DNA of 41,590 nucleotides from positions 1 to 41,590 of the forward strand of contig NZ_CALMZS010000181.1 of the NCBI RefSeq assembly GCF_937870815.1, read 5' to 3'. Source of the DNA: an uncultured Brevundimonas sp. (GTDB lineage Bacteria > Pseudomonadota > Alphaproteobacteria > Caulobacterales > Caulobacteraceae). Positions 1 through 6,938 of the stretch are shown here, piece after piece (position 1 is the first letter of the stretch; every line of letters starts with the position of its first letter). Both the position numbers and the translations under genes were made by a program. The notes beneath the pieces are model-generated. The model made no database searches, was not told the DNA's origin, and worked only from the letters and a program-made list of their open reading frames with translations.

Positions 1-332
1 TCGAGCTCTTCCGGCTGGGTGTTCAGGTTGGGCGTCAGCAGGCGGCGGGCCATGTATTCGTACAGCGAGTCGAGGCCTTCGGCGATCTGGCCGCCGACTT
101 CGCGGTCGAGGCTGGGGCGCAGGCCGTTTTCGATGATCTGGATCGCCTTCGAGATCGCCGCGCCTTTTTCCGGGATATTGCCTGCCTTCATGTGCGTCAG
201 CCCGTTGCGCACGGCCGTGAGGGCGCCGTCGTACAGCATGACGATCAGCTTGTGGGGGCTCGCGGCCATCACGCCGGTTTCGACACCGACCTTGGCGTAG
301 GCATTCGCGCCGCTTTTCATTGATCCGAACAT
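1..332 (-). CDS. fliS: Flagellar export chaperone FliS (3' end cut by window edge)
   Basis: FliS is the cytoplasmic chaperone that binds the C-terminus of flagellin and stops it polymerising before export. Reading the minus strand from an ATG at 332 gives about 110 residues, open at the window edge, beginning MFGSMKSGANAYAKVGVETG. The FliS-like stretch SPHKLIVMLYDGAL follows, then helical segments with SKAIQIIENG and YEYMARRLLTPN. A GGAAGGA ribosome site precedes the ATG. It lies 35 bases downstream of the fliD 3' end, the usual fliD-fliS order. Codon use is less GC-extreme than in genes beyond about 1,060, and the protein looks betaproteobacterial. It probably does not belong to the same genome as the rest of the window. 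Confidence 0.88.
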   Translation of the reverse strand, partial: MFGSMKSGANAYAKVGVETGVMAASPHKLIVMLYDGALTAVRNGLTHMKAGNIPEKGAAISKAIQIIENGLRPSLDREVGGQIAEGLDSLYEYMARRLLTPNLNTQPEEL

Positions 333-367
333 GGTATTCCTTCCAAATGCCGTAGTTATCCGACTGC

Positions 368-1069
368 TTAGCTCGACGACAAGTTACTCAGTTGAGCTAA
401 TTGTTGCGTTAAATAGTTGCTAGTGCTCATCATGCGAGCGATTGATGTGTCCAGCGCAGTAAATTGCGCGCGCAGGCGTTTTTCGATGCCAGCCAGCTTC
501 ACGTTCATCGCATCGCGCGACTTGCCGATGTCCTTGATGGTGTTTTGCAGGCTGCTGGTCTGGCCATTGATCAGGCCAGTCGAGCTGGTGAAGTTGTCGA
601 CCAGCTTGGTCAGGATGTCGGCGTAACCCTGCGAGAAGCTGACGGTGCCGCGGTCGGCCGGCACAGGGCCGCCGGTAATCTCGATCTTCAGGCCCGACAG
701 GGTCGAACCGATGCCGGCCGTCAGCAACTGGCCGGAACCCGTTGCAGGAACGCCGTCGATGGTGCCTGCCACATCGACGCCGTCGGTATCGGTCTGGGTG
801 CCCAGCAAGCCGGCCGCGGCGCTGCCGCTGACGTCGACTTTCGACGCCGAGCCGTAGCGGTTCGACATGATGGTCAGTTTGCCGTCAACGTCGGCGCTGA
901 CCGCGACCGTCACGCCGGCGGCCTTGAATTCGGAGGCGCCGTTGATGGTCGTCTGCAAGTAGGCAGCAAGCGAAGTTGGGGTGTAGGTGTTCGGCGCGAG
1001 GGTCAGGCTGGTGCTGATGCCGTCGACGCTCATGTTCAGCAGGTCGTTGGCGCCGCCGGTGATGGTCAG
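368..1069 (-). CDS. fliD: Flagellar cap protein FliD, C-terminal segment only
   Basis: FliD caps the growing flagellar filament and guides flagellin assembly. About 233 C-terminal residues are present. They include NDLLNMSVDGISTSLTLAPN and PTSLAAYLQTTINGA, which resemble the repeats in FliD middle domains, then GIGSTLSGLKIEITGG. The typical coiled C-terminus follows, with FSQGYADILTKLVDNFTSS, SLQNTIKDIGKSRDAMNVKL, LRAQFTALD and SNYLTQQLAQL. The whole N-terminal half is missing, replaced by TonB-receptor sequence upstream of about 1069. It is followed at once by fliS, as in many flagellar clusters. Codon use matches fliS, not the DNA to the right. Confidence 0.85.
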   Translation of the reverse strand: MTITGGANDLLNMSVDGISTSLTLAPNTYTPTSLAAYLQTTINGASEFKAAGVTVAVSADVDGKLTIMSNRYGSASKVDVSGSAAAGLLGTQTDTDGVDVAGTIDGVPATGSGQLLTAGIGSTLSGLKIEITGGPVPADRGTVSFSQGYADILTKLVDNFTSSTGLINGQTSSLQNTIKDIGKSRDAMNVKLAGIEKRLRAQFTALDTSIARMMSTSNYLTQQLAQLSNLSSS

Positions 1070-2470
1070 CCGGCCCATGTCGTAGCTGGCCTCCCCGAAC
1101 ACCGCCATCTGCTCGATGTCGTAGGGGATGTCGGCGTTGTAGGGCGAATTGAGCGGGAAGCCGTTGGCCACGGCCGCCGATGTGCCAGCGCCGAAGCTGG
1201 CGTCGGTGTAGGCGTCATAGCCCGGCGTCGGCAGGCGCTGGCCGTAAACGCGGTCGACCTGGGAATAGAAGGCGCCGACCAGCCACTGGAAGGGGCCGTC
1301 CCCGCTGGAGCTGAGCCGCAGCTCCTGGGAGAACTGCTGAAGGTCGGTGGTGTCGACCAGGGTGGAAGGCAGGGTCACCGCCGCATCGGGGAAGCCCAGG
1401 TCCACCGACACGCTGCCGGTGAGGGAACTGGCGTCCCGGTTCAGGACAATGGCGCGGTCGATGTAGCTGGTCACCGAATCGAGCGTCACGGAGCCGAGGT
1501 CGAAGCTGGCGGTGACATCGGTCAGCAGGGTGTCGTCGGCGAAACTCTCGTCGAGCAGCAGATACTGCTCCCGCTCGCCCAGGGTGACGGGGGGCCGGGT
1601 CGTGGTGAAGGGGTTGGCGAAGAGGTTGAAGGCTTCCTGACGGTTGAAGCCGTCCGCGCGGATCTCCTGGTAGACGATCCGCGGCGTTATGCGGACGACG
1701 TCGTTGGGCTGGAACAGCAGGGCGATCCGGCCGCCCGAACGGTGGCCGCCGTTGACGTTGTCCTCGCGGGGGCCGCCCTCGCGCAGGGCGTCGACATAGC
1801 CGCCGTAGCTCGTGTGATAGCCCACCGCGCGCAGGGCCAGGGTCTCGCCGAGGGGCAGATTGACGGCGCCCTTGAGGTGGCCGCCGAGCGCGTCGCCGTC
1901 GACCTGGTTGAGGTTCCCCTCCAGCAGGCCGCCGGTCTCGTTCAGCCGGGGCTGGTTGGTGATGTACCGGATGGTGCCGCCGACCGAGCCCGAACCGAAC
2001 AGCGTTCCCTGCGGGCCGCGCAGGGTCTCGACCCGGTTGAGGTCGAACAGATCGAGGTCGGGGGTGAACAGCGACAGCGAGATCACCGATTCGTCGAGAT
2101 AGACGCCGACCTGCTCCTTGACCCCCGGCTGGTCCCGCACCACCTGGCCGGCCGAGACGCCGCGCACCGACACCTGGCTCTGCCCCGGCCCGAGGTTCTG
2201 GATGGTCAGGCCCGCCACATTGCGGGACAGGTCCTCGAGGTTGACCGCCCCGGAGCGCTGAATGTCCTCCTGGGTCTGCGCATTGATCGAGAAGGGCACG
2301 TCCTGGATCAGGGCGTCGCGCTTGGTGCCGGTGACGATCACATCGCCGAGGTCGGCGGCGGCCGGATCCTGCGCCGCCGCGACGGCCGGAGCGGCCAGAG
2401 CCACGGCCAGCGAGGTGGCGGCCAGAAGGGCCCGCCTGGACCTCCCGCCAAGGTTCGATTCACGGTCCAT
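368..2470 (-). CDS. Chimeric frame: TonB-dependent receptor N-terminal part joined to FliD C-terminus
   Basis: This single open frame of 700 residues is made of two unrelated proteins. Residues 1 to about 467 are an outer-membrane TonB-dependent receptor. There is a signal peptide (RRALLAATSLAVALAAPAVAAAQ), a TonB-box-like DVIVTGTKR, a plug domain with VSVRGVSAG and RVETLRGPQGTLFGSGSVGG, and the start of the beta-barrel. From GRLTITGGA onward the sequence is FliD. The receptor therefore lacks the rest of its barrel and the terminal aromatic strand. The start at 2470 was chosen because AGGGGG lies just upstream and the signal peptide follows directly. A longer frame from 2581 adds 37 residues with no signal-peptide character. 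The receptor's substrate cannot be told. The fusion is probably not a real protein. Confidence 0.8.
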   Translation of the reverse strand: MDRESNLGGRSRRALLAATSLAVALAAPAVAAAQDPAAADLGDVIVTGTKRDALIQDVPFSINAQTQEDIQRSGAVNLEDLSRNVAGLTIQNLGPGQSQVSVRGVSAGQVVRDQPGVKEQVGVYLDESVISLSLFTPDLDLFDLNRVETLRGPQGTLFGSGSVGGTIRYITNQPRLNETGGLLEGNLNQVDGDALGGHLKGAVNLPLGETLALRAVGYHTSYGGYVDALREGGPREDNVNGGHRSGGRIALLFQPNDVVRITPRIVYQEIRADGFNRQEAFNLFANPFTTTRPPVTLGEREQYLLLDESFADDTLLTDVTASFDLGSVTLDSVTSYIDRAIVLNRDASSLTGSVSVDLGFPDAAVTLPSTLVDTTDLQQFSQELRLSSSGDGPFQWLVGAFYSQVDRVYGQRLPTPGYDAYTDASFGAGTSAAVANGFPLNSPYNADIPYDIEQMAVFGEASYDMGRLTITGGANDLLNMSVDGISTSLTLAPNTYTPTSLAAYLQTTINGASEFKAAGVTVAVSADVDGKLTIMSNRYGSASKVDVSGSAAAGLLGTQTDTDGVDVAGTIDGVPATGSGQLLTAGIGSTLSGLKIEITGGPVPADRGTVSFSQGYADILTKLVDNFTSSTGLINGQTSSLQNTIKDIGKSRDAMNVKLAGIEKRLRAQFTALDTSIARMMSTSNYLTQQLAQLSNLSSS
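1050..1069. other. Probable chimeric junction at shared short sequence
   Basis: On the minus strand this stretch encodes LTITGGA. It fits a TonB receptor beta-strand (MGRLTITGG is typical before the aromatic residues of a barrel strand) and equally a FliD repeat (ITGGANDLL). Protein family and base composition both switch here. A short identical stretch of this kind is where assemblers and template-switching events join unrelated molecules. That it is an artefact is inference. Confidence 0.7.
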
Positions 2471-2689
2471 AGGCAACCCCCTACTCTTGTTCCTGACTCG
2501 GACCGTAGCCAGAAAATCCGAACAGCGATAGGTCGTCTTTCGGTGTTTGAACGGAGCGACCCCGGCCCGGCGGAAGCGCACCGGCGCGAGCCCCCGTCAC
2601 CCCGTCGGGGCGGGTCCGGGACGGGGCATGGCCCTATGTCGCGGAGCGCCTGCGTTGACTCGCCGGGGATCGGCCCCGACAAGACGCGG

Positions 2690-2938
2690 ATGACCATCCG
2701 GATCCTGTTTCTGGGCGAGTTCGGCGTCCGGTTCGGGCGCGAGCACACGCTGGACTGTGCGGAGCCCCTGAGCGTCGCCGAGCTGCGCGGGCGGATCGGC
2801 GCACAGGTCGAGGGCGCCGGCGCGGTCCTGGCGCGGCCGGACACCCGGCTGGCGGTCGACCAGACCATCGTCCCGGACAGCGCCCGCGTCGGGCCGGGCC
2901 AGGAGGTCGCCGTCCTGCCGATCTTCTCGGGCGGCTGA
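2690..2938 (+). CDS. moaD: Molybdopterin synthase small subunit MoaD
   Basis: MoaD is the ubiquitin-like sulfur carrier of molybdopterin synthase; its C-terminal thiocarboxylate supplies the dithiolene sulfurs. The 82-residue product has the family length, starts MTIRILFLGEFGVRFGRE, contains the beta-grasp pattern ending GQEVAVLPIFSGG, and ends in the required Gly-Gly. The start at 2690 gives a normal N-terminus. No strong ribosome site is seen, and an in-frame ATG at 2636 would add 18 residues without family character. The moaE start follows one base after the stop, so the two subunits are probably translated together. It is the first gene of the + strand Moco group. Confidence 0.9.
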   Translation: MTIRILFLGEFGVRFGREHTLDCAEPLSVAELRGRIGAQVEGAGAVLARPDTRLAVDQTIVPDSARVGPGQEVAVLPIFSGG

Positions 2939-2939
2939 G

Positions 2940-3398
2940 ATGGCGGTCACGGCCCTCCTCACGCGACAGCCGCCCGCGCCGGAGGCGGAGCTCGCGGCCT
3001 TCCTCGCCGGCCGCACGGTGGACGGGGCGGTGGTCGCCTTCGTCGGCCTGGCCCGCGACGAGTCCCGGTCCGGACCGGTCACCGGCCTTTATCTCGACCA
3101 CTACCCCGGCTTCACGGAGCGGTCGCTCGAGCGCATGGCGGCGGACGCCGATGCACGCTTCGCGGTCAGCGACATCCGCGTCATCCATCGCTGCGGCGAG
3201 GTCGCGCCGGGCGAGCCGATCGTCTTCGTGGCCGTGGCCGCGCCCCATCGCCGCGCCGCCTTCGAGGCCGCCGACTATCTGATGGACCGGCTGAAGACCG
3301 AGGCGGCGTTCTGGAAGCGGGAGGACGGCCCCGACGGCCCGCGCTGGATCGAGCCGACCGACCAGGACCGCGCGGACCGACAGAGATGGAGCGACTGA
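2940..3398 (+). CDS. moaE: Molybdopterin synthase catalytic subunit MoaE
   Basis: MoaE converts cyclic pyranopterin monophosphate to molybdopterin using sulfur from MoaD. The 152-residue protein has the family length. Visible motifs are GAVVAFVGLARDES near residue 30, LYLDHYPGF, IRVIHRCGEVAPGEPIVFVA, and the conserved HRRAAFEAADYLMDRLKT, whose Arg and Lys residues bind substrate, followed by FWKRED. It begins one base after moaD, and its TGA shares a base with the favoured moaB start. Confidence 0.95.
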   Translation: MAVTALLTRQPPAPEAELAAFLAGRTVDGAVVAFVGLARDESRSGPVTGLYLDHYPGFTERSLERMAADADARFAVSDIRVIHRCGEVAPGEPIVFVAVAAPHRRAAFEAADYLMDRLKTEAAFWKREDGPDGPRWIEPTDQDRADRQRWSD

Positions 3399-3934
3399 TG
3401 CCCGGGATCGACGAGAGCTTCGACTTCCATCCGCTGAGCATCGCCGTGCTGACGGTGTCGGACACCCGCACGCCGGAGACCGATACCTCAGGCGGCCTGC
3501 TGGCCGAGCGGCTGACCGCGGCCGGACACCGGCTGGCCGGCCGGGCGCTGGTCCGCGACGACGTGCCGGCGATCCGCGCGCAGGTGCAGGCCTGGGTCGA
3601 CGATCCCGGGGTGGACGTGATCCTGACCACCGGCGGCACCGGCTTCGCGCCGCGCGACGTCACGCCCGAGGCGGTCAAGCCGCTGTTCCGGCGCGAGATG
3701 GACGGCTTCTCCGTGGTCTTCCATCAGGCCAGCCTCGGCACGGTCGGACTGTCGACCCTGCAGTCGCGGGCCTTCGCCGGCCAGGCCGGCGACAGCTTCG
3801 TCTTCTGCCTGCCGGGATCGACCGGAGCCTGCCGCGACGCCTGGGACCTGGTGCTGGGCCTGGAGCTGGACAGCCGCTACCGGCCCTGTTCGCTGGCCGG
3901 CCAGATTCCGCGACTGCGCGAGGTCTGCGCGTGA
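3398..3934 (+). CDS. moaB: Molybdopterin adenylyltransferase-family protein MoaB
   Basis: MoaB/MogA-family proteins adenylylate molybdopterin before metal insertion. The product has the MoCF-binding fold: IAVLTVSDTRTPETDTSGG near the N-terminus, VDVILTTGGTGFAPRDVTPEA in the middle and FCLPGSTGACRDAW near the end. The start at 3398 overlaps the moaE stop (TGATG) and has GGAG six bases upstream. An in-frame ATG at 3386 would add only four residues. About 178 residues is normal for MoaB. Whether it acts as an active adenylyltransferase (MogA-like) is not decided by the sequence alone. Confidence 0.88.
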   Translation: MPGIDESFDFHPLSIAVLTVSDTRTPETDTSGGLLAERLTAAGHRLAGRALVRDDVPAIRAQVQAWVDDPGVDVILTTGGTGFAPRDVTPEAVKPLFRREMDGFSVVFHQASLGTVGLSTLQSRAFAGQAGDSFVFCLPGSTGACRDAWDLVLGLELDSRYRPCSLAGQIPRLREVCA

Positions 3935-4416
3935 GCGGGCTGAGCCACCTCGACGCCGCCGGCCGCGCCCGCATGGTCGACGTCACCGGCAAGCCGGCGA
4001 CGGACCGGACCGCGGTCGCCGAGGGGACCCTGACCTGCGCCGCCGCCACGGTCGAGCGCGCGCTCGCCGGGGACGCGCCCAAGGGGGCGGTGGTCTCGAC
4101 CGCCGAACTGGCCGGCGTCATGGCGGCCAAACGCACCGCCGAACTGATTCCGCTGTGCCACCCGCTGCCGCTGAGCCAGGTCGCGGTGACGGTGACGCCC
4201 GACCGGGCCCTGCCGGGCTTCCAGATCCGCGCCGAGGTGCGCACCCGCGGGCAGACCGGGGTCGAGATGGAGGCCCTGACCGCGGTCGGCGTGGCCGGCC
4301 TGACCCTGTTCGACATGCTCAAGGCGATCGACCGCGCCATGGTCATCGGCGCCATCCGGGTCACGCACAAGAGCGGCGGCCGCGGCGGCGAGCGGCGCGA
4401 GGAGGCGGCCCCGTGA
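3931..4416 (+). CDS. moaC: Cyclic pyranopterin monophosphate synthase MoaC
   Basis: MoaC works with MoaA in the first step of Moco synthesis, forming cyclic pyranopterin monophosphate from 3',8-cyclo-GTP. The 161-residue protein carries SHLDAAGRARMVDVTGKPATDRTAVAEG at the N-terminus, KGAVVSTAELAGVMAAKRT, the conserved IPLCHPLPLSQV, GVEMEALTAVGVAGLTLFDMLKAID and the terminal VTHKSGG. It uses a GTG start that overlaps the moaB stop (GTGA). Its own stop overlaps the GTG start of moeA in the same way. Confidence 0.95.
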   Translation: MSGLSHLDAAGRARMVDVTGKPATDRTAVAEGTLTCAAATVERALAGDAPKGAVVSTAELAGVMAAKRTAELIPLCHPLPLSQVAVTVTPDRALPGFQIRAEVRTRGQTGVEMEALTAVGVAGLTLFDMLKAIDRAMVIGAIRVTHKSGGRGGERREEAAP

Positions 4417-5600
4417 TCGGCTTCGACGAGGCCCTGGCCCGGGTCGAGGCGGCGGCGACGCCCCTGGGCCGCGAGACCGTCGCCCTGGCCGGGGCCGGCG
4501 GCCGCGTGCTGGCCGCCCCGGTCGTGGCGGAGCTGGACTCGCCGGCCTCGGACACCTCGGCCATGGACGGCTATGCGGTGCGCGCGGCCGAGGTGGCCGA
4601 CCTGCCCGCCCGGCTGCGGGTGGTCGGCGAATCCTTCGCCGGGCGCGGCTTCGACGGGCGGATGGGGCCCGGCGAATGCGTGCGCATCTTCACCGGCGCG
4701 CCCATGCCCGAAGGCGCGGACCGGGTGATCATCCAGGAGATCGTGCGCCGCGACGGCGACGCGGCCCTGTTCGGCCACGCCGTGGGCGGCGGCCGTCATG
4801 TGCGGCCGCTGGGATCCGACTTCCGCGCCGGCGAGGTGCTGCTGGCCCCCGGCCGCCGCCTCGACGCCCGGGCCATGGTCGCCGCCGCCGCCGCCGACCG
4901 GGCGACGGTCGAGGTCTGGCGCCGGCCGCGGGTGGTCGTGCTCGGCACCGGCGACGAACTGGCCGAGCCGGGAACGGCGGCCGGGATCCCCGGGTCCATT
5001 CCCGAAAGCGTGTCGTTCGGCGTCGCCGCCCTGGTCGCGCAGTACGGGGGCGAGACGGCCGGCCGCCGCCGCCTGGGAGACGATCCCGCGACCCTCGAGG
5101 CGGCGGCGGCGGCGGCCCTGGACGAGGCCGACCTGGTCGTGGTCACCGGCGGGGCCTCGGTCGGCGAGAAGGACTACGCACGGGCGATGTTCGGACCGGC
5201 GGGGCTGGAGCTGATCATCGACAAGGTGGCCATCAAGCCGGGCAAGCCGGTCTGGATGGGCCGGGCCGGGGGCCGTCTGGTGCTGGGCCTGCCCGGCAAT
5301 CCGACCTCGGCCATGGTCACCGGACGGCTGTTCCTGGCCCCGCTGGTCGCCGGGCTTTCCGGCGCCGCCGCCGGCTCGGCGCTGGACTGGCGGGCGGCCC
5401 CGCTGGGCGCGGCCCTGGCCGCCTGCGGCGATCGCGAGACCTTCCACCGGGCGGCGTGGCGCCGGGGCCGGGTCGAGCCGCTCGCCGACCAGGACTCCAG
5501 CGCCCAGAAGGCCCTGGCGGCGGCCGACCTGCTGATCCGGCGGCGGCCGGGCGAGCCGGCGGCGGCGGCCGGCGAGGCGGTCGAGACCCTCGGTTTCTGA
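4413..5600 (+). CDS. moeA: Molybdopterin molybdotransferase MoeA
   Basis: MoeA inserts molybdate into adenylylated molybdopterin to give Moco. The product of about 395 residues has the standard four-domain layout: an N-terminal region with SPASDTSAMDGYAVRAAE, IFTGAPMPEGADRVI in domain II, the MoCF-binding domain with VVVLGTGDELAEPG and VVVTGGASVGEKDYA, GLPGNPTSAMVTGRLF, and a C-terminal beta-barrel ending VETLGF. The GTG start overlaps the moaC stop. Its stop at 5600 abuts the convergent mobA stop at 5601 with no base between them. Confidence 0.94.
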   Translation: MIGFDEALARVEAAATPLGRETVALAGAGGRVLAAPVVAELDSPASDTSAMDGYAVRAAEVADLPARLRVVGESFAGRGFDGRMGPGECVRIFTGAPMPEGADRVIIQEIVRRDGDAALFGHAVGGGRHVRPLGSDFRAGEVLLAPGRRLDARAMVAAAAADRATVEVWRRPRVVVLGTGDELAEPGTAAGIPGSIPESVSFGVAALVAQYGGETAGRRRLGDDPATLEAAAAAALDEADLVVVTGGASVGEKDYARAMFGPAGLELIIDKVAIKPGKPVWMGRAGGRLVLGLPGNPTSAMVTGRLFLAPLVAGLSGAAAGSALDWRAAPLGAALAACGDRETFHRAAWRRGRVEPLADQDSSAQKALAAADLLIRRRPGEPAAAAGEAVETLGF

Positions 5601-6191
5601 TCAGCCCAGCCGCGCCTCGGCCGCGGCGAGGTCCTCGGCCGTGTTGATGTTGAAGAAGGGGTCGGCGGGCTCGACCGGCCAGTCGACCGCCGTGAACCCC
5701 GCCGCCTCGGCGAAGCCCCTCAGCGAGCGACGGCCGGAGGCCGCATAGGCCGGCAGGCTGTCGAGGGCCGCGACCCGCCACAGGCCGCAGACCGGATGCA
5801 GTCGGCCGCCGCTGGCGGCGATGGCGGCGACATGGGGGCCGAGCGCCGCGCCGAGCCGGGCGGCCAGGTCCGGCGGCGCGAAGGGCATGTCGGCGGGCAG
5901 CGTCAGCACGGCGGCCCGGCCCTGTTCGCGGGCGTAGGCGAGGGCCGCGGCCAGACCGCCCAGGGGCCCCTCGACCGGCGCGTCGAGGATCACCGTCGCC
6001 GCGCCGGCGTCCCCGGCCTGCGCCGGGTGGCGGACGGCGAGCCCGACCCGGTCCGAAAAGGCCCCCGCCCGGGCCAGGGCGTGGGCCAGCAGCGTGCGGC
6101 CGCCCAGCCTGCGCTGCGGCTTCGCCCCGCCGATGCGGCGGCCCTCCCCCCCGGCCAGCACCACGGCGGCGATGTCCTCGACGGGCGTCAT
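5601..6191 (-). CDS. mobA: Molybdenum cofactor guanylyltransferase MobA
   Basis: MobA attaches GMP to Moco, making the molybdopterin guanine dinucleotide form used by NarG-type enzymes. The 196-residue product starts MTPVEDIAAVVLAGGEGRRI, the nucleotide-binding LAGG-x-GRR-x-GG-x-K signature of NTP transferases. Further along are LDAPVEGPLGGLAAAL, TLPADMPFAPP, HPVCGLW and FFNINTAEDLAAAE. The ATG overlaps the stop of the upstream TSUP permease gene (ATGA), so the two are probably co-translated behind moaA. Its presence fits with the bis-MGD nitrate reductase encoded to the right. Confidence 0.92.
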   Translation of the reverse strand: MTPVEDIAAVVLAGGEGRRIGGAKPQRRLGGRTLLAHALARAGAFSDRVGLAVRHPAQAGDAGAATVILDAPVEGPLGGLAAALAYAREQGRAAVLTLPADMPFAPPDLAARLGAALGPHVAAIAASGGRLHPVCGLWRVAALDSLPAYAASGRRSLRGFAEAAGFTAVDWPVEPADPFFNINTAEDLAAAEARLG

Positions 6192-6928
6192 GTGAAGATC
6201 AACTTGGCGCCGGCCAGCAGCAGGACGGCTCCCAGGAGCACGAGAAGCCACGGCCGGGGCAGGCGATGCAGGCCCAGCCATGTTCCGCCCACCGCCCCCA
6301 GGGCCACGGCGGCGACGAACAGGGGCAGGGCCGGCGGCAGGGCCGGCCAGACGCCGAGATTGCCCGCCAGGCCGGCGATCGAATTGACGACGATGAAGAC
6401 TGCGGAGATCCCGGCGGTGCGCCGCGGCTCCTCCCACCCGAACAGCAGGATCAACGGGCTGAGGAAGATGCCGCCGCCGGTGCCGGTGAGGCCGGCCAGA
6501 AGGCCCAGCCCGGCCCCGGCGGGCAGCGCGATCCAGGCCCGGGGCGGGCGCACCGCGCGGGCCGCGGTCCACGCCGGCCGCCACAGCATCCGCGCCGCGG
6601 CGAACCACAGCACCGCGCCGAGCAGCGGACGGTAGGCCTCGGGCGGCAGGGCGACGCGGCCGCCGAGCCAGGCCATGGGCACGGCCGGGACCGCGAAGAT
6701 GAGGAACAGGCGCGGGTTGAACTGGCCGGCGCGCAGATAGGAGGCCGCCGCATAGCCGGCCACCACGAGGTTGAGGGCCAGGGCGGTCGGGCGCATCACC
6801 TCGACGGGCACGGCGAACAGGGCCATCAGGCCGAGATAGGCCGAGGCGCCGCCGTGGCCGACCGAGGCGTAGAGGGCCGCCGCCCCGCCCATCAGCAGGG
6901 CGAGCAGGATCACCGTCGGCAGGTCCAC
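6188..6928 (-). CDS. TauE/SafE (TSUP) family membrane permease
   Basis: This is a 246-residue integral membrane protein of the sulfite exporter TauE/SafE family, with about seven or eight hydrophobic helices. The two family-type halves are visible: ALYASVGHGGASAYLGLMAL near the N-terminus and GLLAGLTGTGGGIFLSPLIL near the middle. Family members move small sulfur anions or organic anions; the substrate here is not known. The GTG start at 6928 has GGAGG just upstream. It lies 10 bases after moaA and overlaps mobA, so it is embedded in the Moco operon. A role in handling sulfur or oxyanions linked to cofactor synthesis is possible but only inferred. Confidence 0.85.
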   Translation of the reverse strand: MDLPTVILLALLMGGAAALYASVGHGGASAYLGLMALFAVPVEVMRPTALALNLVVAGYAAASYLRAGQFNPRLFLIFAVPAVPMAWLGGRVALPPEAYRPLLGAVLWFAAARMLWRPAWTAARAVRPPRAWIALPAGAGLGLLAGLTGTGGGIFLSPLILLFGWEEPRRTAGISAVFIVVNSIAGLAGNLGVWPALPPALPLFVAAVALGAVGGTWLGLHRLPRPWLLVLLGAVLLLAGAKLIFT

Positions 6929-6938
6929 GCCCCCTCCG

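Noticed and set aside
368..2470. Genuine TonB receptor-FliD fusion protein
   Set aside because: No functional logic joins an outer-membrane barrel fragment to a flagellar cap fragment. Both partners are truncated at a shared short sequence, and fliS follows in its native position.
2471..2689. Molybdenum-cofactor riboswitch or clear promoter before moaD
   Set aside because: Short GC-rich hairpins such as CCCCGTCGGGG are present, but no conserved riboswitch layout or convincing -35/-10 pair could be made out.
3675..5447. Long open frame antisense to moaB, moaC and moeA
   Set aside because: Arg/Pro/Gly/Ala-rich translation with no domain. It is a GC-rich shadow of three well-defined genes on the other strand.
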